This document shows positions 15,354-24,159 of a stretch of 35,566 bases of DNA, piece after piece. The DNA is taken from NCBI GenBank assembly GCA_948806215.1, contig CAQIDI010000010.1, forward strand, positions 1 through 35,566, given 5' to 3'. A model generated the notes under the pieces. It had not been told where the DNA came from. It ran no database searches and saw only the letters and a list, made by a program, of their open reading frames with translations. A program made the position numbers and the translations under genes. The DNA comes from an uncultured Eubacteriales bacterium (lineage in GTDB: Bacteria > Bacillota > Clostridia > Christensenellales > UBA1242). Each line of letters opens with the position of its first letter. Position 1 is the first letter of the stretch.

Positions 15354-17528
15354 TTATTCTTCAACAGGTGCATCACAACCTTTAATGGTTAAACTAATGC
15401 GTTTTTTCTCTGGGTCAACTGCTAAAACTTTAACATTAACAACATCGCCAACTTTTAAAACATCGCTTGGGTGTTTAACATAGTCTTTAGAAATTTCGGA
15501 AATGTGCACTAGTCCATCTTGATGAACAGAAATATCTACAAACGCACCAAAGTCGGTAACATTTCTAACTGTTCCGGTTAAAACCATTCCAGCTTTTAAA
15601 TTAGATATATCTAATAGTTCGCTTTTCAAAACTGGCTTAGGAAGTTCATCACGAACATCTCTGCCCGGTTTAATTAATTCGTTTACAATATCGTTTAAGG
15701 TTGGAACACCGATATTAATGCTGTTTGCTACCTTTTCGATTCCTTCTTTTTCTATCATTTTAGGAAGCAATACTAAATTTTCGGCTTTAATATCTTCCAC
15801 GCTTAAATTAAAGTATTTAAGTAATCGCATTGTTGCATCGTATGCTTCGGGATGCACTGCGGTGTTATCTAAAATGTTAGTTCCGTTGGTAACACGAAGG
15901 AAACCGGCACATTGTTCAAAAGCTTTGTCGCCTAACTTTGGAACTTTCTTAAGTTGTTCTCTGGTTTTAAATTCGCCATTATCGTGGCGGTATTTTTCAA
16001 TGTTTTTAGCAATGCTAGAATTTAATCCTGCAACGTGGCTAAGTAGGCTCGGGCTTGCTGTATTAACATCAACACCAACACTATTAACGCAAGTTTCAAC
16101 AACGCCATCTAGCACTTGTGTTAATCTTGCTTGTGGCATATCGTGTTGATATTGTCCAACGCCAATGCTTTTAACATCTATTTTAATAAGTTCTGCAAGT
16201 GGGTCTTGCAATCTTCTTGCAATTGATACTGCACTACGAAGTGCAACATCAAAATCAGGAAATTCTTGAGCACCAAGTTTGCTTGCCGAGTAAACCGAAG
16301 CACCAGCTTCGTTAACAACAGCGTATTCAACTTTATGGTTTAATTTTTTAATTAGGTTGGCAACAAAAATTTCACTTTCTTTGGTTGCTGTTCCGTTTCC
16401 GATAGATATAACATTAACATTATGTTTATCAATAAGAACTTTTAATCTTTCTTCGGCTTCTTCAATTTTATTTTGTGGAGGTGTTGGGTAAATAACGGTT
16501 GTATCTAACACTGAACCTAACTCGTTAATAACTGCAATTTTACAACCTGTTCTATAAGCTGGGTCTAAGCCCAAAATAACTTTTCCTTTTAAAGGTGGTT
16601 GCATTAAAAGCGGCTTTAAGTTTACTTCAAACATTTTAATTGCTTGTTCGTTTGCATTGTTGCTAAGTTCGTTTCTAACTTCACGCTCGATGCTAGAAAA
16701 AATTAAACGATTGTAACTATCGGCACTAACTTCTTTTAGTAAATCTTCAAAACAACTATTTTTTAAAATAAACATTTTATAAATTTCTTTTAAGGCTTCT
16801 TCTTCTGAAATACAAAGTTCAACTTTTAAAATGTCTTCTTTTTCGCCACGGTTAATTGCCAAAATTCTGTGGCTAGGGGTTTGAGATATTTTGCTAGCAT
16901 AATTTGCATACATCTCGTAAGTAAACACATTTTCTGCATCGGCTTTTTTAGGGTTTAGTTTGGTTTTTATTTCTCCAAACTTAGTTAACTTTTCACGAAG
17001 AATTTTTCTTAAATTAGCGTTATCAGAAATTGTTTCGGCAACAATATCTTTTGCTCCATTAATGGCATCTTCTACCGAGTTAACTTCTTTTTCGGCATCG
17101 ATATATTTTTTAGCTTCTTCTTCTAAATTTGGGTTTGCTTGTTTTAAAATAAAGTCGGCAAGCGGTTGCAACCCTTTTGCAATAGCAACACTTGCTCTGG
17201 TTTTACGCTTTGGTCTAAATGGACGATATATATCTTCAACTTCGGTTAAAGTAACAGCATCTTCTATTGCCTTTTTAACTTCGTCGGTTAATTTGTCTTG
17301 TTCTAAAATTAATTTAGTTACTTCTTCTTTTCTTGTTGTTAAACTTCTTAAGTATTTTAGTCGGTCATCAAATTGTCTAAGCATTTGGTCGTCGGCACTG
17401 CCAGTTAATTCCTTTCTGTATCTGGCAATAAACGGAATTGTGCAACCATCATCAATTAAATTGATTATGTTTGTTGCGTGTGTTAAACTAATTGAAAATT
17501 CTTGACTTAGTGTTAATGTTATATCCAT
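15354..17528 (-). CDS. tex: Tex family RNA-binding transcription accessory protein
   Basis: Conserved nucleic-acid-binding protein of the Tex/Spt6 type. In 724 residues I see the N-terminal Tex helical domain (TIPFIARYRKELTG), a YqgF/RNaseH-like core (VILGLDPAYRTGCKIAVI), a helix-hairpin-helix part (FKTREQLKKVPKLG) and a C-terminal S1 domain (GTVRNVTDFGAFVDISVHQD through RISLTIKG). The length matches the family. AAGGAA lies 8 nt before ATG. Single gene with a consensus-like promoter at 17576-17604; it ends convergently with folD. Confidence 0.97.
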   Translation of the reverse strand: MDITLTLSQEFSISLTHATNIINLIDDGCTIPFIARYRKELTGSADDQMLRQFDDRLKYLRSLTTRKEEVTKLILEQDKLTDEVKKAIEDAVTLTEVEDIYRPFRPKRKTRASVAIAKGLQPLADFILKQANPNLEEEAKKYIDAEKEVNSVEDAINGAKDIVAETISDNANLRKILREKLTKFGEIKTKLNPKKADAENVFTYEMYANYASKISQTPSHRILAINRGEKEDILKVELCISEEEALKEIYKMFILKNSCFEDLLKEVSADSYNRLIFSSIEREVRNELSNNANEQAIKMFEVNLKPLLMQPPLKGKVILGLDPAYRTGCKIAVINELGSVLDTTVIYPTPPQNKIEEAEERLKVLIDKHNVNVISIGNGTATKESEIFVANLIKKLNHKVEYAVVNEAGASVYSASKLGAQEFPDFDVALRSAVSIARRLQDPLAELIKIDVKSIGVGQYQHDMPQARLTQVLDGVVETCVNSVGVDVNTASPSLLSHVAGLNSSIAKNIEKYRHDNGEFKTREQLKKVPKLGDKAFEQCAGFLRVTNGTNILDNTAVHPEAYDATMRLLKYFNLSVEDIKAENLVLLPKMIEKEGIEKVANSINIGVPTLNDIVNELIKPGRDVRDELPKPVLKSELLDISNLKAGMVLTGTVRNVTDFGAFVDISVHQDGLVHISEISKDYVKHPSDVLKVGDVVNVKVLAVDPEKKRISLTIKGCDAPVEE

Positions 17529-17575
17529 AAAATATTCCTTACTACATAAAATTTTGCATTTTTTAACGCATTAAA

Positions 17576-17604
17576 ATTATAACAAAAATTAAAGCTTTTA
17601 ACAA
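17576..17604 (-). promoter_or_regulatory. Promoter of tex
   Basis: - strand: -35 TTGTTA (17599-17604), 17-bp spacer, -10 TATAAT (17576-17581). Confidence 0.7.
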
Positions 17605-17649
17605 TGAAATAAGGGCTATGAAGCTTTTTAAATAAACTATAAATAGTGT

Positions 17650-17679
17650 TTGCTTTACTATTGCATTATAAATTATAAT
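17650..17679 (+). promoter_or_regulatory. Promoter of MBOAT operon
   Basis: -35 TTGCTT (17650-17655), 18-bp spacer, -10 TATAAT (17674-17679). AGGAG lies upstream of ATG 17700. Confidence 0.65.
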
Positions 17680-17699
17680 CTAATTAGGAGAAGTTTTTT

Positions 17700-19133
17700 A
17701 TGGTTTTTAGTTCGATGACATTTTTATGGATTTTTTTACCAATAGTTTTGTTATTAAACTATTGTTTTTCTTTTATAAAAAATTCTAAGGTTAAGTACCT
17801 TTGCAAAAATATTAATCTGTTAATTGCAAGTTTAATTTTTTATGCTGGTGGCGGAATATGGTATTTGTTTGTAATGCTGGCATCAATTTTAGGCAACTAT
17901 TTGTTTGCATTGTGGATTAATTATGAAGATACAAAAAATTTAAAAATAAAAAAACTAGCATTAGTTTTAGCCATTGTTTTTAATTTAGGATTGCTATTTT
18001 ATTTTAAGTACACAAACTTTTTTGTAAGCATTATAGAAAATATTGCAAATATGAATTTCGGTTTAAAAGAAGTTATTTTGCCAATAGGTATATCGTTTTT
18101 CACATTTCAAGCAATGTCGTATGTTATTGATGTTTATTTAAAAAAAGTTGAATGTCAAAAAAATCTAATGTTGCTTGCATTATATGTTTCGTTATTTCCA
18201 CAATTAATTGCAGGTCCAATTGTTAAATATTCCGATATTGAAGACCAATTAAAAAACAGAGTGGAAACAACAGAAAAATTTGTTCAAGGTATTAAACGAT
18301 TTTTATATGGTCTTGCCAAAAAGGTTATAGTATCGAATGTTGTTGGCGAAGTTGCCGAAACCATTTTTAATACCAACATTTGGGAAATGGGAACTTTATC
18401 GGCTTGGTTAGGAATTATTTGTTATTCAATTCAAATTTACTACGACTTTAGTGGTTATTCTGATATGGCAATTGGCCTTGGTAAAATGTTCGGCTTTGAG
18501 TTTACAGAAAACTTTAACTATCCTTATTTGGCAACATCCGTTCAAAACTTTTGGCGTCGTTGGCACATATCGCTTTCGTCTTGGTTTAAAGAATATGTTT
18601 ATATTCCACTTGGCGGAAACAGAAAAGGAAAGGTTAGAACCTATATAAACTTATTTATTGTGTTTTTGTTAACAGGTATTTGGCACGGAGCAAACTTTAC
18701 ATTTATTTTGTGGGGAGTTTTTTACGGAATATTTTTAGTAATAGAGAGGTTATTCCTAGGCAAACTATTAGAAAAAAACAAGTTTAAGTTTTTAAATTGG
18801 CTTTACACAATGTTTGTTGTGGTATTGCTTTGGGTTTTCTTTAGAGCGCCAAATGTGGAATATGCTTTTATGTATATAGGAAAAATGTTTGATTTCTCGA
18901 AAGAAATAACTTCTGTGGCTCAAATAATTAACTTGTGGCAATGGTTTATATTATTTATTGGTGTGTTGTTTTGCGGACCAGTTCAAAGTTTATTTAAAAA
19001 AGTTTACAATAAGATAAAAGATAAAACTTGGGTATTTTGGGTGGATTACTCGATGCAAATATGTTTATTTGTTTTAAGTATTGTTTTATTAATTAATAAT
19101 ACATTTAATCCATTTATTTACTTTCAATTTTAG
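17700..19133 (+). CDS. MBOAT family O-acyltransferase (AlgI/DltB-like)
   Basis: Polytopic membrane enzyme that passes acyl groups across the membrane to a surface polymer. The 477-residue protein begins with VFSSMTFLWIFLPIVLLLN, typical of the AlgI branch, and has about eleven hydrophobic segments. RRWHISLSSWFKEYVYIPLG holds His 289, and GIWHGANFTFILWG holds His 329, the position of the catalytic MBOAT histidine. The next gene, 12 nt downstream, is an AlgJ/DHHW-type partner; such pairs acetylate exopolysaccharides or cell-wall polymers. No polymer synthesis genes are nearby, so the substrate is unknown. Confidence 0.93.
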   Translation: MVFSSMTFLWIFLPIVLLLNYCFSFIKNSKVKYLCKNINLLIASLIFYAGGGIWYLFVMLASILGNYLFALWINYEDTKNLKIKKLALVLAIVFNLGLLFYFKYTNFFVSIIENIANMNFGLKEVILPIGISFFTFQAMSYVIDVYLKKVECQKNLMLLALYVSLFPQLIAGPIVKYSDIEDQLKNRVETTEKFVQGIKRFLYGLAKKVIVSNVVGEVAETIFNTNIWEMGTLSAWLGIICYSIQIYYDFSGYSDMAIGLGKMFGFEFTENFNYPYLATSVQNFWRRWHISLSSWFKEYVYIPLGGNRKGKVRTYINLFIVFLLTGIWHGANFTFILWGVFYGIFLVIERLFLGKLLEKNKFKFLNWLYTMFVVVLLWVFFRAPNVEYAFMYIGKMFDFSKEITSVAQIINLWQWFILFIGVLFCGPVQSLFKKVYNKIKDKTWVFWVDYSMQICLFVLSIVLLINNTFNPFIYFQF

Positions 19134-19145
19134 AAGGAGGGAAAT

Positions 19146-20270
19146 ATGAAAAAGAATATTGCAGTAATAATTATATTTATTTTTGTTTTAGTTTTTCCAA
19201 TGGTTGCTTGGCCAGCATTACAAAGTTTTGATAGTAAAGTTGCTGTTAATGAAAACCGCCAAAAAGCGCCTTTCCCTAAATTTGATAACAATGTAATAGT
19301 TAACTTTGATAAATTTTTTACAGATAGGCTTCCTATTAGAAATAGTTTAATTAAAGTTTATTCTAGTTTAGAAATGGCATTTAATAACCTTTATTCTAAG
19401 ATATTAGAACTTTTAAATATTCCATATTATTCTTCTAAAAACTATGTTTTATTTGGTAAAGAGGATTGGTTGTTTTTTCTAGGAGATAACAGTTTGGATT
19501 ATTATCAAGGTTCAAATGTGTTATCTGAGGAAGTAATGGCTGGTTTTGTGCAAAAAGCTGAAAAAGTTAATAATTATTTTGCATCAATGGGTAAGGAATT
19601 TAAAATTTTTATAGCACCAAATAAAGAACAAATTTATTACGAATTTATGCCTAATGGAATAGCAATTAAAAACACAAGTAAAAGAGTTGATGTTTTGGTT
19701 GATTATTTTAAAAAGCATTCAAATGTTGAAATTATATATCCTAAACAAGCATTGTTAAATGCAAAGCCAGATATGCAATTATATTATAAATACGATACTC
19801 ACTGGAACTTTGGTGGTGGATATATTGGCACAGTGGAATTACTTAAAGCACTAAATATTGAAGTTGGCACTGCAGAAATAACAAGTAATGTTCAAGAAAC
19901 TAGAGCTGATTTAATAGCTATGATTGCAGGACAAAATAAGTTGGATACCGAAATTTCTGTTAATTATCGACCAGAAATTTCTTATAACTTAATTAATGCA
20001 GAGAATGCTTATATTTGCAACAGTTCTAATACAAACGGAAAAAATTTATTATTGTTTGGCGATTCGTTTAGAGAATTTATGTTTCCTACTTTAGCAAAAG
20101 AATTTACAAATTCTATTTTCACTACTCGATCTTCTTATGGTGCAAATAAACGCTACGAAAAAGAAATAGAGACAGCCGATACAGTTATATTTGAATGTGT
20201 TGAACGTTATGAGCAATATATGTTTAATGGCGAACTGTTAGACAGATTTATTGAATATTATAATTTATAA
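19146..20270 (+). CDS. DHHW/AlgJ-AlgX-like extracytoplasmic acyltransferase partner
   Basis: 374 residues with an N-terminal signal anchor (residues ~4-26), then an SGNH-hydrolase-like domain. DTHWN at 217-221 corresponds to the Asp-His signature of AlgJ/AlgX/DHHW proteins, and GDSFRE at 305-310 holds the presumed nucleophile Ser 307. It would take acyl groups delivered by the MBOAT protein and transfer them to a surface glycan. A very strong AAGGAGGG site lies 5 nt from ATG. Composition matches the neighbours. Confidence 0.85.
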   Translation: MKKNIAVIIIFIFVLVFPMVAWPALQSFDSKVAVNENRQKAPFPKFDNNVIVNFDKFFTDRLPIRNSLIKVYSSLEMAFNNLYSKILELLNIPYYSSKNYVLFGKEDWLFFLGDNSLDYYQGSNVLSEEVMAGFVQKAEKVNNYFASMGKEFKIFIAPNKEQIYYEFMPNGIAIKNTSKRVDVLVDYFKKHSNVEIIYPKQALLNAKPDMQLYYKYDTHWNFGGGYIGTVELLKALNIEVGTAEITSNVQETRADLIAMIAGQNKLDTEISVNYRPEISYNLINAENAYICNSSNTNGKNLLLFGDSFREFMFPTLAKEFTNSIFTTRSSYGANKRYEKEIETADTVIFECVERYEQYMFNGELLDRFIEYYNL

Positions 20271-20326
20271 AACTTTTTTAATGTTAAAAAGTGTTTATAA
20301 AATTATTTATTGGGAAAATATTAACT

Positions 20327-21286
20327 ATGAATAAAGAGACCAAGCAAAAAATTGTTAAGCTATTAATTACAATTGGTATTATATTGTTAGTGTGTTTAGC
20401 GGTGTATTTGCCTTTGCAGTTAACCGGAACAATTAACAAAATTAATAGTGCTGAAAAATTAAAAGAGGTTATCTTAAGTGGTGGTGCTTATAGTTACTTA
20501 ATTTATTTTGCTATTCAATTTTTGCAAGTAACATTTTTACCATTGCCAGCCTTTGTTACAACCGTTCCAGGGACTTGGGTTTTTGGACCTTGGGTTGCTT
20601 TTGGTATTAGTTTTTTTGCAATTATGGCAGGCACAATTTTTGCGTTCTTTTTAGGTAGAAAAATTGGCAAGCCAATAATAAATTGGATTGTTGGCGAAAA
20701 GGATGCTATTAAATGGAACGAAAAATTAGAAAAGGGAAAGTTTGTGTTTTTCTTAATGATGCTATTTCCATTTTTTCCAGATGACATTTTGTGCTTGCTT
20801 GTTGGTGCAACTAATATGAGTTTTAAATTCTTTTTAGTAACCAATTTAATTAGTCGACCAATTGGTACTGCGTGCACTTGCTTTTTAGGTAGTGGAATAT
20901 TAATTCCGTTTAGTGGTTGGGGTATTCCTGTTTGGATTGTTTTAATTGCTTTAATGGGGGTTGCTTTCTATATTAGTTGGAAATATCAAAAACAAATTAA
21001 AAACTTTGTTACAAGTTTAGGTGCAAAAATAAGCAAAAAACAACAACCCAAATTAGTGGAAGGCGAAAACAATAATACTGAAACTGGCAACGAGCTAAGT
21101 GGCTTAGTTAATAATCAAGAAGAATTTATTAACAATGTTGAAATAAGTAACGAACAAAGCGAACAAGAAACCGAAAGTTTAGAGCCTAATATTAAAAAAG
21201 TTGAACAAGAAAGCATAGATGATTTAAAAATTGGAACAAATAAAAAAACTAAACGAAAATCAAATAAAAATAAAAATCACCAATAG
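20327..21286 (+). CDS. TVP38/TMEM64 (DedA-like, VTT domain) membrane protein
   Basis: Membrane protein of the SNARE-associated/VTT superfamily; some DedA-superfamily members act in lipid carrier or phospholipid translocation, but this one is unassigned. From ATG 20327 it has 319 residues: helix ~10-32, the conserved LPAFVTTVPGTWVFGPW segment, FFLGRKIGK, FFPDDILCLLVGA and ISRPIGT, all typical. Residues ~240-319 are a charged, Glu/Asn-rich then Lys-rich cytoplasmic tail outside the domain. An in-frame GTG at 20291 is possible but has no SD; a GGGAAA lies 12 nt from the chosen ATG. It may be read from the MBOAT promoter. Confidence 0.85.
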   Translation: MNKETKQKIVKLLITIGIILLVCLAVYLPLQLTGTINKINSAEKLKEVILSGGAYSYLIYFAIQFLQVTFLPLPAFVTTVPGTWVFGPWVAFGISFFAIMAGTIFAFFLGRKIGKPIINWIVGEKDAIKWNEKLEKGKFVFFLMMLFPFFPDDILCLLVGATNMSFKFFLVTNLISRPIGTACTCFLGSGILIPFSGWGIPVWIVLIALMGVAFYISWKYQKQIKNFVTSLGAKISKKQQPKLVEGENNNTETGNELSGLVNNQEEFINNVEISNEQSEQETESLEPNIKKVEQESIDDLKIGTNKKTKRKSNKNKNHQ

Positions 21287-21297
21287 TGGTGATTTTT
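21272..21297. terminator. Bidirectional terminator with the stop codon in its loop
   Basis: 10-bp stem AAAAATCACC/GGTGATTTTT (21272-21281 with 21288-21297); the TAG stop of the TVP38 gene (21284-21286) lies in the 6-nt loop. A and T tracts serve both strands. Confidence 0.9.
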
Positions 21298-21298
21298 T

Positions 21299-21958
21299 TT
21301 AATTTACTATCGAGCCATCAAAAATAGAATAATATCTAACAATATTTTCATCAGGCATATCAAGCGAAATAACAATAGAATTTGCTAAATTATCGTTTGT
21401 TGCTTTTGCAAAATATTTTAAGGTTATGTGAAAGGTACTATCGCCTTTCCAAAGTTTAACTTTCACTGGCAAAAGTTGGTCTTCTTTTTTAACAAATTGC
21501 ACATCATCTGATAGTTCTGCTGGGGTGTAAAAAATTTCATAAACGCTTTCGGTGTTACCAGCCGTGTTATAACTATAAAGAATGTTTGATTTTTTTATAC
21601 GATTGCAATTATATGGTTTGTTAGGAGCTTCACTACTAGAGCCATCGTGGTAACCAAAGGTGTTAGGGTAGTGTTGGTTTAAGTAGGTTACAATGCTTTG
21701 AACATATTTTTCAAAATCGGATAAGTTAGAATTTTGTGCTGTTAAATAAAGTAAGTAGTTGCTGTTTGCTGGAATGGTGTTGTTAAAATTAGTGGCAGTT
21801 GGAATTGGTAAGTTTTCAAGCCCATAGGTTAAAAGTTCGTTTTCCGAAAACCAATTTTCAGGCAAGCCACTAGGTGGATTTGTGTTTCCGCAAGCCGTTA
21901 AACTAAAAACTGCCGACACAATTATTATTAAACTTAGTAATGCTTTTTTAATTTTCAT
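21299..21958 (-). CDS. Lipoprotein of unknown function
   Basis: 219 residues with a lipoprotein signal peptide: MKIKK, a hydrophobic core, then lipobox LTAC with Cys at residue 22, followed by a polar GNTNPPSG linker. The mature part has mixed alpha/beta character and no family I recognise. There is no SD before ATG; an extended -10 (TGC-TAAACT at 21965-21973) ends 6 nt upstream, suggesting a leaderless mRNA. It converges on the TVP38 gene. The signal and lipobox are clear, the function is not. Confidence 0.8.
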   Translation of the reverse strand: MKIKKALLSLIIIVSAVFSLTACGNTNPPSGLPENWFSENELLTYGLENLPIPTATNFNNTIPANSNYLLYLTAQNSNLSDFEKYVQSIVTYLNQHYPNTFGYHDGSSSEAPNKPYNCNRIKKSNILYSYNTAGNTESVYEIFYTPAELSDDVQFVKKEDQLLPVKVKLWKGDSTFHITLKYFAKATNDNLANSIVISLDMPDENIVRYYSIFDGSIVN

Positions 21959-21964
21959 ATTTTT

Positions 21965-21973
21965 AGTTTAGCA
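21965..21973 (-). promoter_or_regulatory. Extended -10 of lipoprotein gene; predicts leaderless start
   Basis: - strand TG-C-TAAACT, followed by six bases and then ATG. No ribosome site. Confidence 0.5.
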
Positions 21974-22011
21974 TATTATTAAAAATTTAAAAACATTTTT
22001 AAAAATTGTTA

Positions 22012-22040
22012 ACAAAAAAACAACTATTTATAAGTTGTTT
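22012..22040 (-). terminator. Terminator of isc operon
   Basis: 7-bp AACAACT/AGTTGTT stem (22019-22025 with 22033-22039), followed on the - strand by a T-run. Confidence 0.8.
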
Positions 22041-22042
22041 TT

Positions 22043-22474
22043 TTACTCGTGATTATGTGTGCAAGGGCAGTCGCCAGCACAATATAAACTTTCGTCGTAT
22101 GCAATATTATGTTTTATATAATAATCTTTAACCGCGGCTTTAATTGCTTCTTCGGCAAGCACAGAACAATGTAACTTGTAAGCTGGCAAACCATCTAAAG
22201 CTTCAACAACTGCCTGATTGGTTAGTTTTAATGCTTCTTCTACTGGTTTGCCTTTTATTAGCTCTGTGGCAATCGAACTTGTTGCAATAGCACTTCCGCA
22301 ACCAAAGGTTTTAAATTTAACATCGGTTATAATGTTATTTTCAACTTTTATATACATTCTCATAATATCACCACATTTTGCATTGCCCACTTCGCCAACG
22401 CCATCGGCATTAACTATTTCGCCAATATTGCGAGGATTTCTAAAGTGATCCATAACTTTTTCACTATAAAGCAT
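22043..22474 (-). CDS. iscU: Fe-S cluster scaffold IscU/NifU-like
   Basis: Scaffold on which IscS-supplied sulfur and iron are assembled into [2Fe-2S] clusters. In 143 residues the ligands are all present: Cys 34 and Asp 36 in KCGDIM, Cys 59 in TFGCGSAIA, and His 102/Cys 103 in LHCSVLAEEA. The C-terminal 15 or so residues, CAGDCPCTHNHE, form an extra Cys/His-rich tail as in clostridial NifU-like proteins. The gene overlaps iscS by 11 nt, and its AAGGAG lies inside the iscS end. Confidence 0.96.
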   Translation of the reverse strand: MLYSEKVMDHFRNPRNIGEIVNADGVGEVGNAKCGDIMRMYIKVENNIITDVKFKTFGCGSAIATSSIATELIKGKPVEEALKLTNQAVVEALDGLPAYKLHCSVLAEEAIKAAVKDYYIKHNIAYDESLYCAGDCPCTHNHE

Positions 22475-23648
22475 AACTAATTTCTCCTTTTTTTAATTTA
22501 TCCCAAACAGGGGATATTTCACGCAAATATTCAACAATTTTAGGAATAACTGTTAAACAATAATCAATTTCGGCTTCGGTTGTAAACTTGCTAAGCGTTA
22601 AGCGTAACGAACCGTGTGCAACATCGTGTGGTCGCCCAATGGCTAATAAAACGTGCGATGGGTCAAGCGAACCCGATGTGCAAGCACTGCCAGAAGAAGC
22701 ACAAATGCCTTTATCATCTAAAAGTAGTAACAAACTTTCCCCTTCGATTCCTTCAAAGCAAATGCTAAAGTTATTTGGTAGTCTATTAAGCAAGTCTCCA
22801 TTAATTGCACTATGTTCAATTTTTATTAAACCTTTAATTAATTTATCTCTAAGCCTTATTTCGTGTTGCATAGTTTTTTGTAAATTGGTGGTTGCAAGTT
22901 CTAATGCAGTTGCCATTCCAACTACTGCTGCAACATTTTCTGTTCCAGCCCGTTTTCCGTTTTCTTGATTTCCACCTTCTATTAACGGCAAAAGCGGAAC
23001 ACCTAACTTGCAGTAAAGTGCACCAATCCCTTTAGGTCCGTGAAATTTGTGTGCTGAAAGGCTGAGCATATCAACGCCAAGCTCTTTAACATCAACAGGT
23101 ATATTTCCCACTGCTTGAACTGCATCGGTGTGAAATATAATATTGTGTTCGTGGCAAATTTTTGCAATATCTTTAATTGGTTGAATTGTGCCAATTTCGT
23201 TGTTTGCAAACATAATGGTAACTAAACAAGTTTGGTCGGTTATGGCTTTTTTTAAATCGTCTAATTTTATTATTCCGTTTTTGTAAACATCAAGATAGGT
23301 TACCTTAAACCCTTGCTTTTCTAGTTTGTGTAAGGTGTGCAAAACTGCGTGGTGTTCAAAAGCAGAAGTTATTATGTGAAATTTATTTTTTCTAGCTCCC
23401 ATTGTGCTTGCCGAAATTATTGCTTGATTATCGGCTTCGCTTCCGCCAGATGTAAAAAATATTTCTTTTGCATTTGCGTTTAAGCAACTTGCAATTTTGT
23501 TTCTTGCGTTTTCCAAATCTTCTTTGGCGTGTTGACCAAGCGAGTGCAAACTTGAAGCGTTGCCATAGCTTTCTTTTAAATATGGCAACATTGCGTTTAA
23601 AACAGAATCATCAATTTTTGTTGTTCCTGCGTTATCTAAATATATCAT
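22464..23648 (-). CDS. iscS: Cysteine desulfurase
   Basis: PLP enzyme that takes sulfur from cysteine for Fe-S clusters and thiolated tRNAs. The 394-residue protein has the PLP lysine 201 in SAHKFHGPKG and the catalytic Cys 323 in SSGSACTSGS, within the long mobile loop of the NifS/IscS group. AAGGAG precedes ATG by 6 nt. It is translated next to iscU and follows an Rrf2 regulator. A consensus promoter plus palindrome lies between the regulator and iscS. Confidence 0.97.
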   Translation of the reverse strand: MIYLDNAGTTKIDDSVLNAMLPYLKESYGNASSLHSLGQHAKEDLENARNKIASCLNANAKEIFFTSGGSEADNQAIISASTMGARKNKFHIITSAFEHHAVLHTLHKLEKQGFKVTYLDVYKNGIIKLDDLKKAITDQTCLVTIMFANNEIGTIQPIKDIAKICHEHNIIFHTDAVQAVGNIPVDVKELGVDMLSLSAHKFHGPKGIGALYCKLGVPLLPLIEGGNQENGKRAGTENVAAVVGMATALELATTNLQKTMQHEIRLRDKLIKGLIKIEHSAINGDLLNRLPNNFSICFEGIEGESLLLLLDDKGICASSGSACTSGSLDPSHVLLAIGRPHDVAHGSLRLTLSKFTTEAEIDYCLTVIPKIVEYLREISPVWDKLKKGEISYAL

Positions 23649-23664
23649 AATTCTCCTTAATTCC

Positions 23665-23677
23665 TACCAATATGGTA
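23665..23677. promoter_or_regulatory. Operator-like palindrome at the iscS start site
   Basis: TACCA-ATA-TGGTA, a perfect 5-bp inverted repeat, lies at about +1 to +13 of the predicted iscS transcript. A site for the adjacent Rrf2 protein is the natural guess. Confidence 0.45.
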
Positions 23678-23684
23678 TGGTTTT

Positions 23685-23713
23685 ATTATAAAAATAAAAA
23701 TTGTTTAAGTCAA
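23685..23713 (-). promoter_or_regulatory. Internal promoter of iscS-iscU
   Basis: - strand: -35 TTGACT (23708-23713), 17-bp spacer, -10 TATAAT (23685-23690). Close to consensus. Confidence 0.75.
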
Positions 23714-23743
23714 TATATTTTGTTAATTTAACTTAAACAATTT
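23698..23743. promoter_or_regulatory. 13-bp inverted repeat: terminator of the regulator gene or operator over the iscS -35
   Basis: Arms AAATTGTTTAAGT (23698-23710) and ACTTAAACAATTT (23731-23743) match perfectly around a 20-bp loop. On the - strand the second arm runs into a T-rich stretch, as in a terminator, and also covers three bases of the iscS -35. Confidence 0.6.
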
Positions 23744-23747
23744 AATA

Positions 23748-24155
23748 TTATTTTTTATAGGTTTTATCTAATAAATCTTTTAGGGTAATGCTTGCTAAAT
23801 ATTTATTTATTAAACACCCAAGAGTGTTCCAAACTCCAACGGTTTCACAATTACCTTTTCTAGGGCAGCTGTTTTCGTGCAAACAGGAAGATAGTTTTAT
23901 TGTGTCGCCAGTAGCATCTAAAATTTCTTTAATAGTGTAATCGGAAGCCGGTTTTGTTAATTTATAACCACCATTAATTCCGCGCATACTTTCAACTAAG
24001 TTTGCTTTTAATAGCATCGACATTATTTTTTCTAAATATTTAATAGTTATAGCTTGCCGTTTCGAAATATCAGAAATCGAAACATAATCAGGGTGGTTTT
24101 TGGCAATATCTGCCATAATTCTAACTGCGTTTCTACCTTTTGATGTTATTTCCAT
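23748..24155 (-). CDS. Rrf2/IscR family Fe-S-sensing transcriptional regulator
   Basis: 135 residues with a winged HTH (ISDISKRQAITIKYLEKIMS as helices, then RGINGGYKL wing) and three cysteines, 91, 97 and 103, in the spacing of the IscR [2Fe-2S] ligands (C-x5-C-x5-C). Proteins of this kind repress isc genes when loaded with a cluster. Position directly before iscS-iscU supports that role. AGGAA lies 11 nt from ATG and overlaps the end of the flavin reductase gene, so it can be translated from the upstream operon. IscR-like is likely; CymR-like is the alternative, but CymR lacks these cysteines. Confidence 0.93.
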   Translation of the reverse strand: MEITSKGRNAVRIMADIAKNHPDYVSISDISKRQAITIKYLEKIMSMLLKANLVESMRGINGGYKLTKPASDYTIKEILDATGDTIKLSSCLHENSCPRKGNCETVGVWNTLGCLINKYLASITLKDLLDKTYKK

Positions 24156-24159
24156 TTTT

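Noticed and set aside
20291..20326. GTG start for the TVP38 protein
   Set aside because: No SD before it; the ATG at 20327 gives a normal family N-terminus. Not fully excluded.
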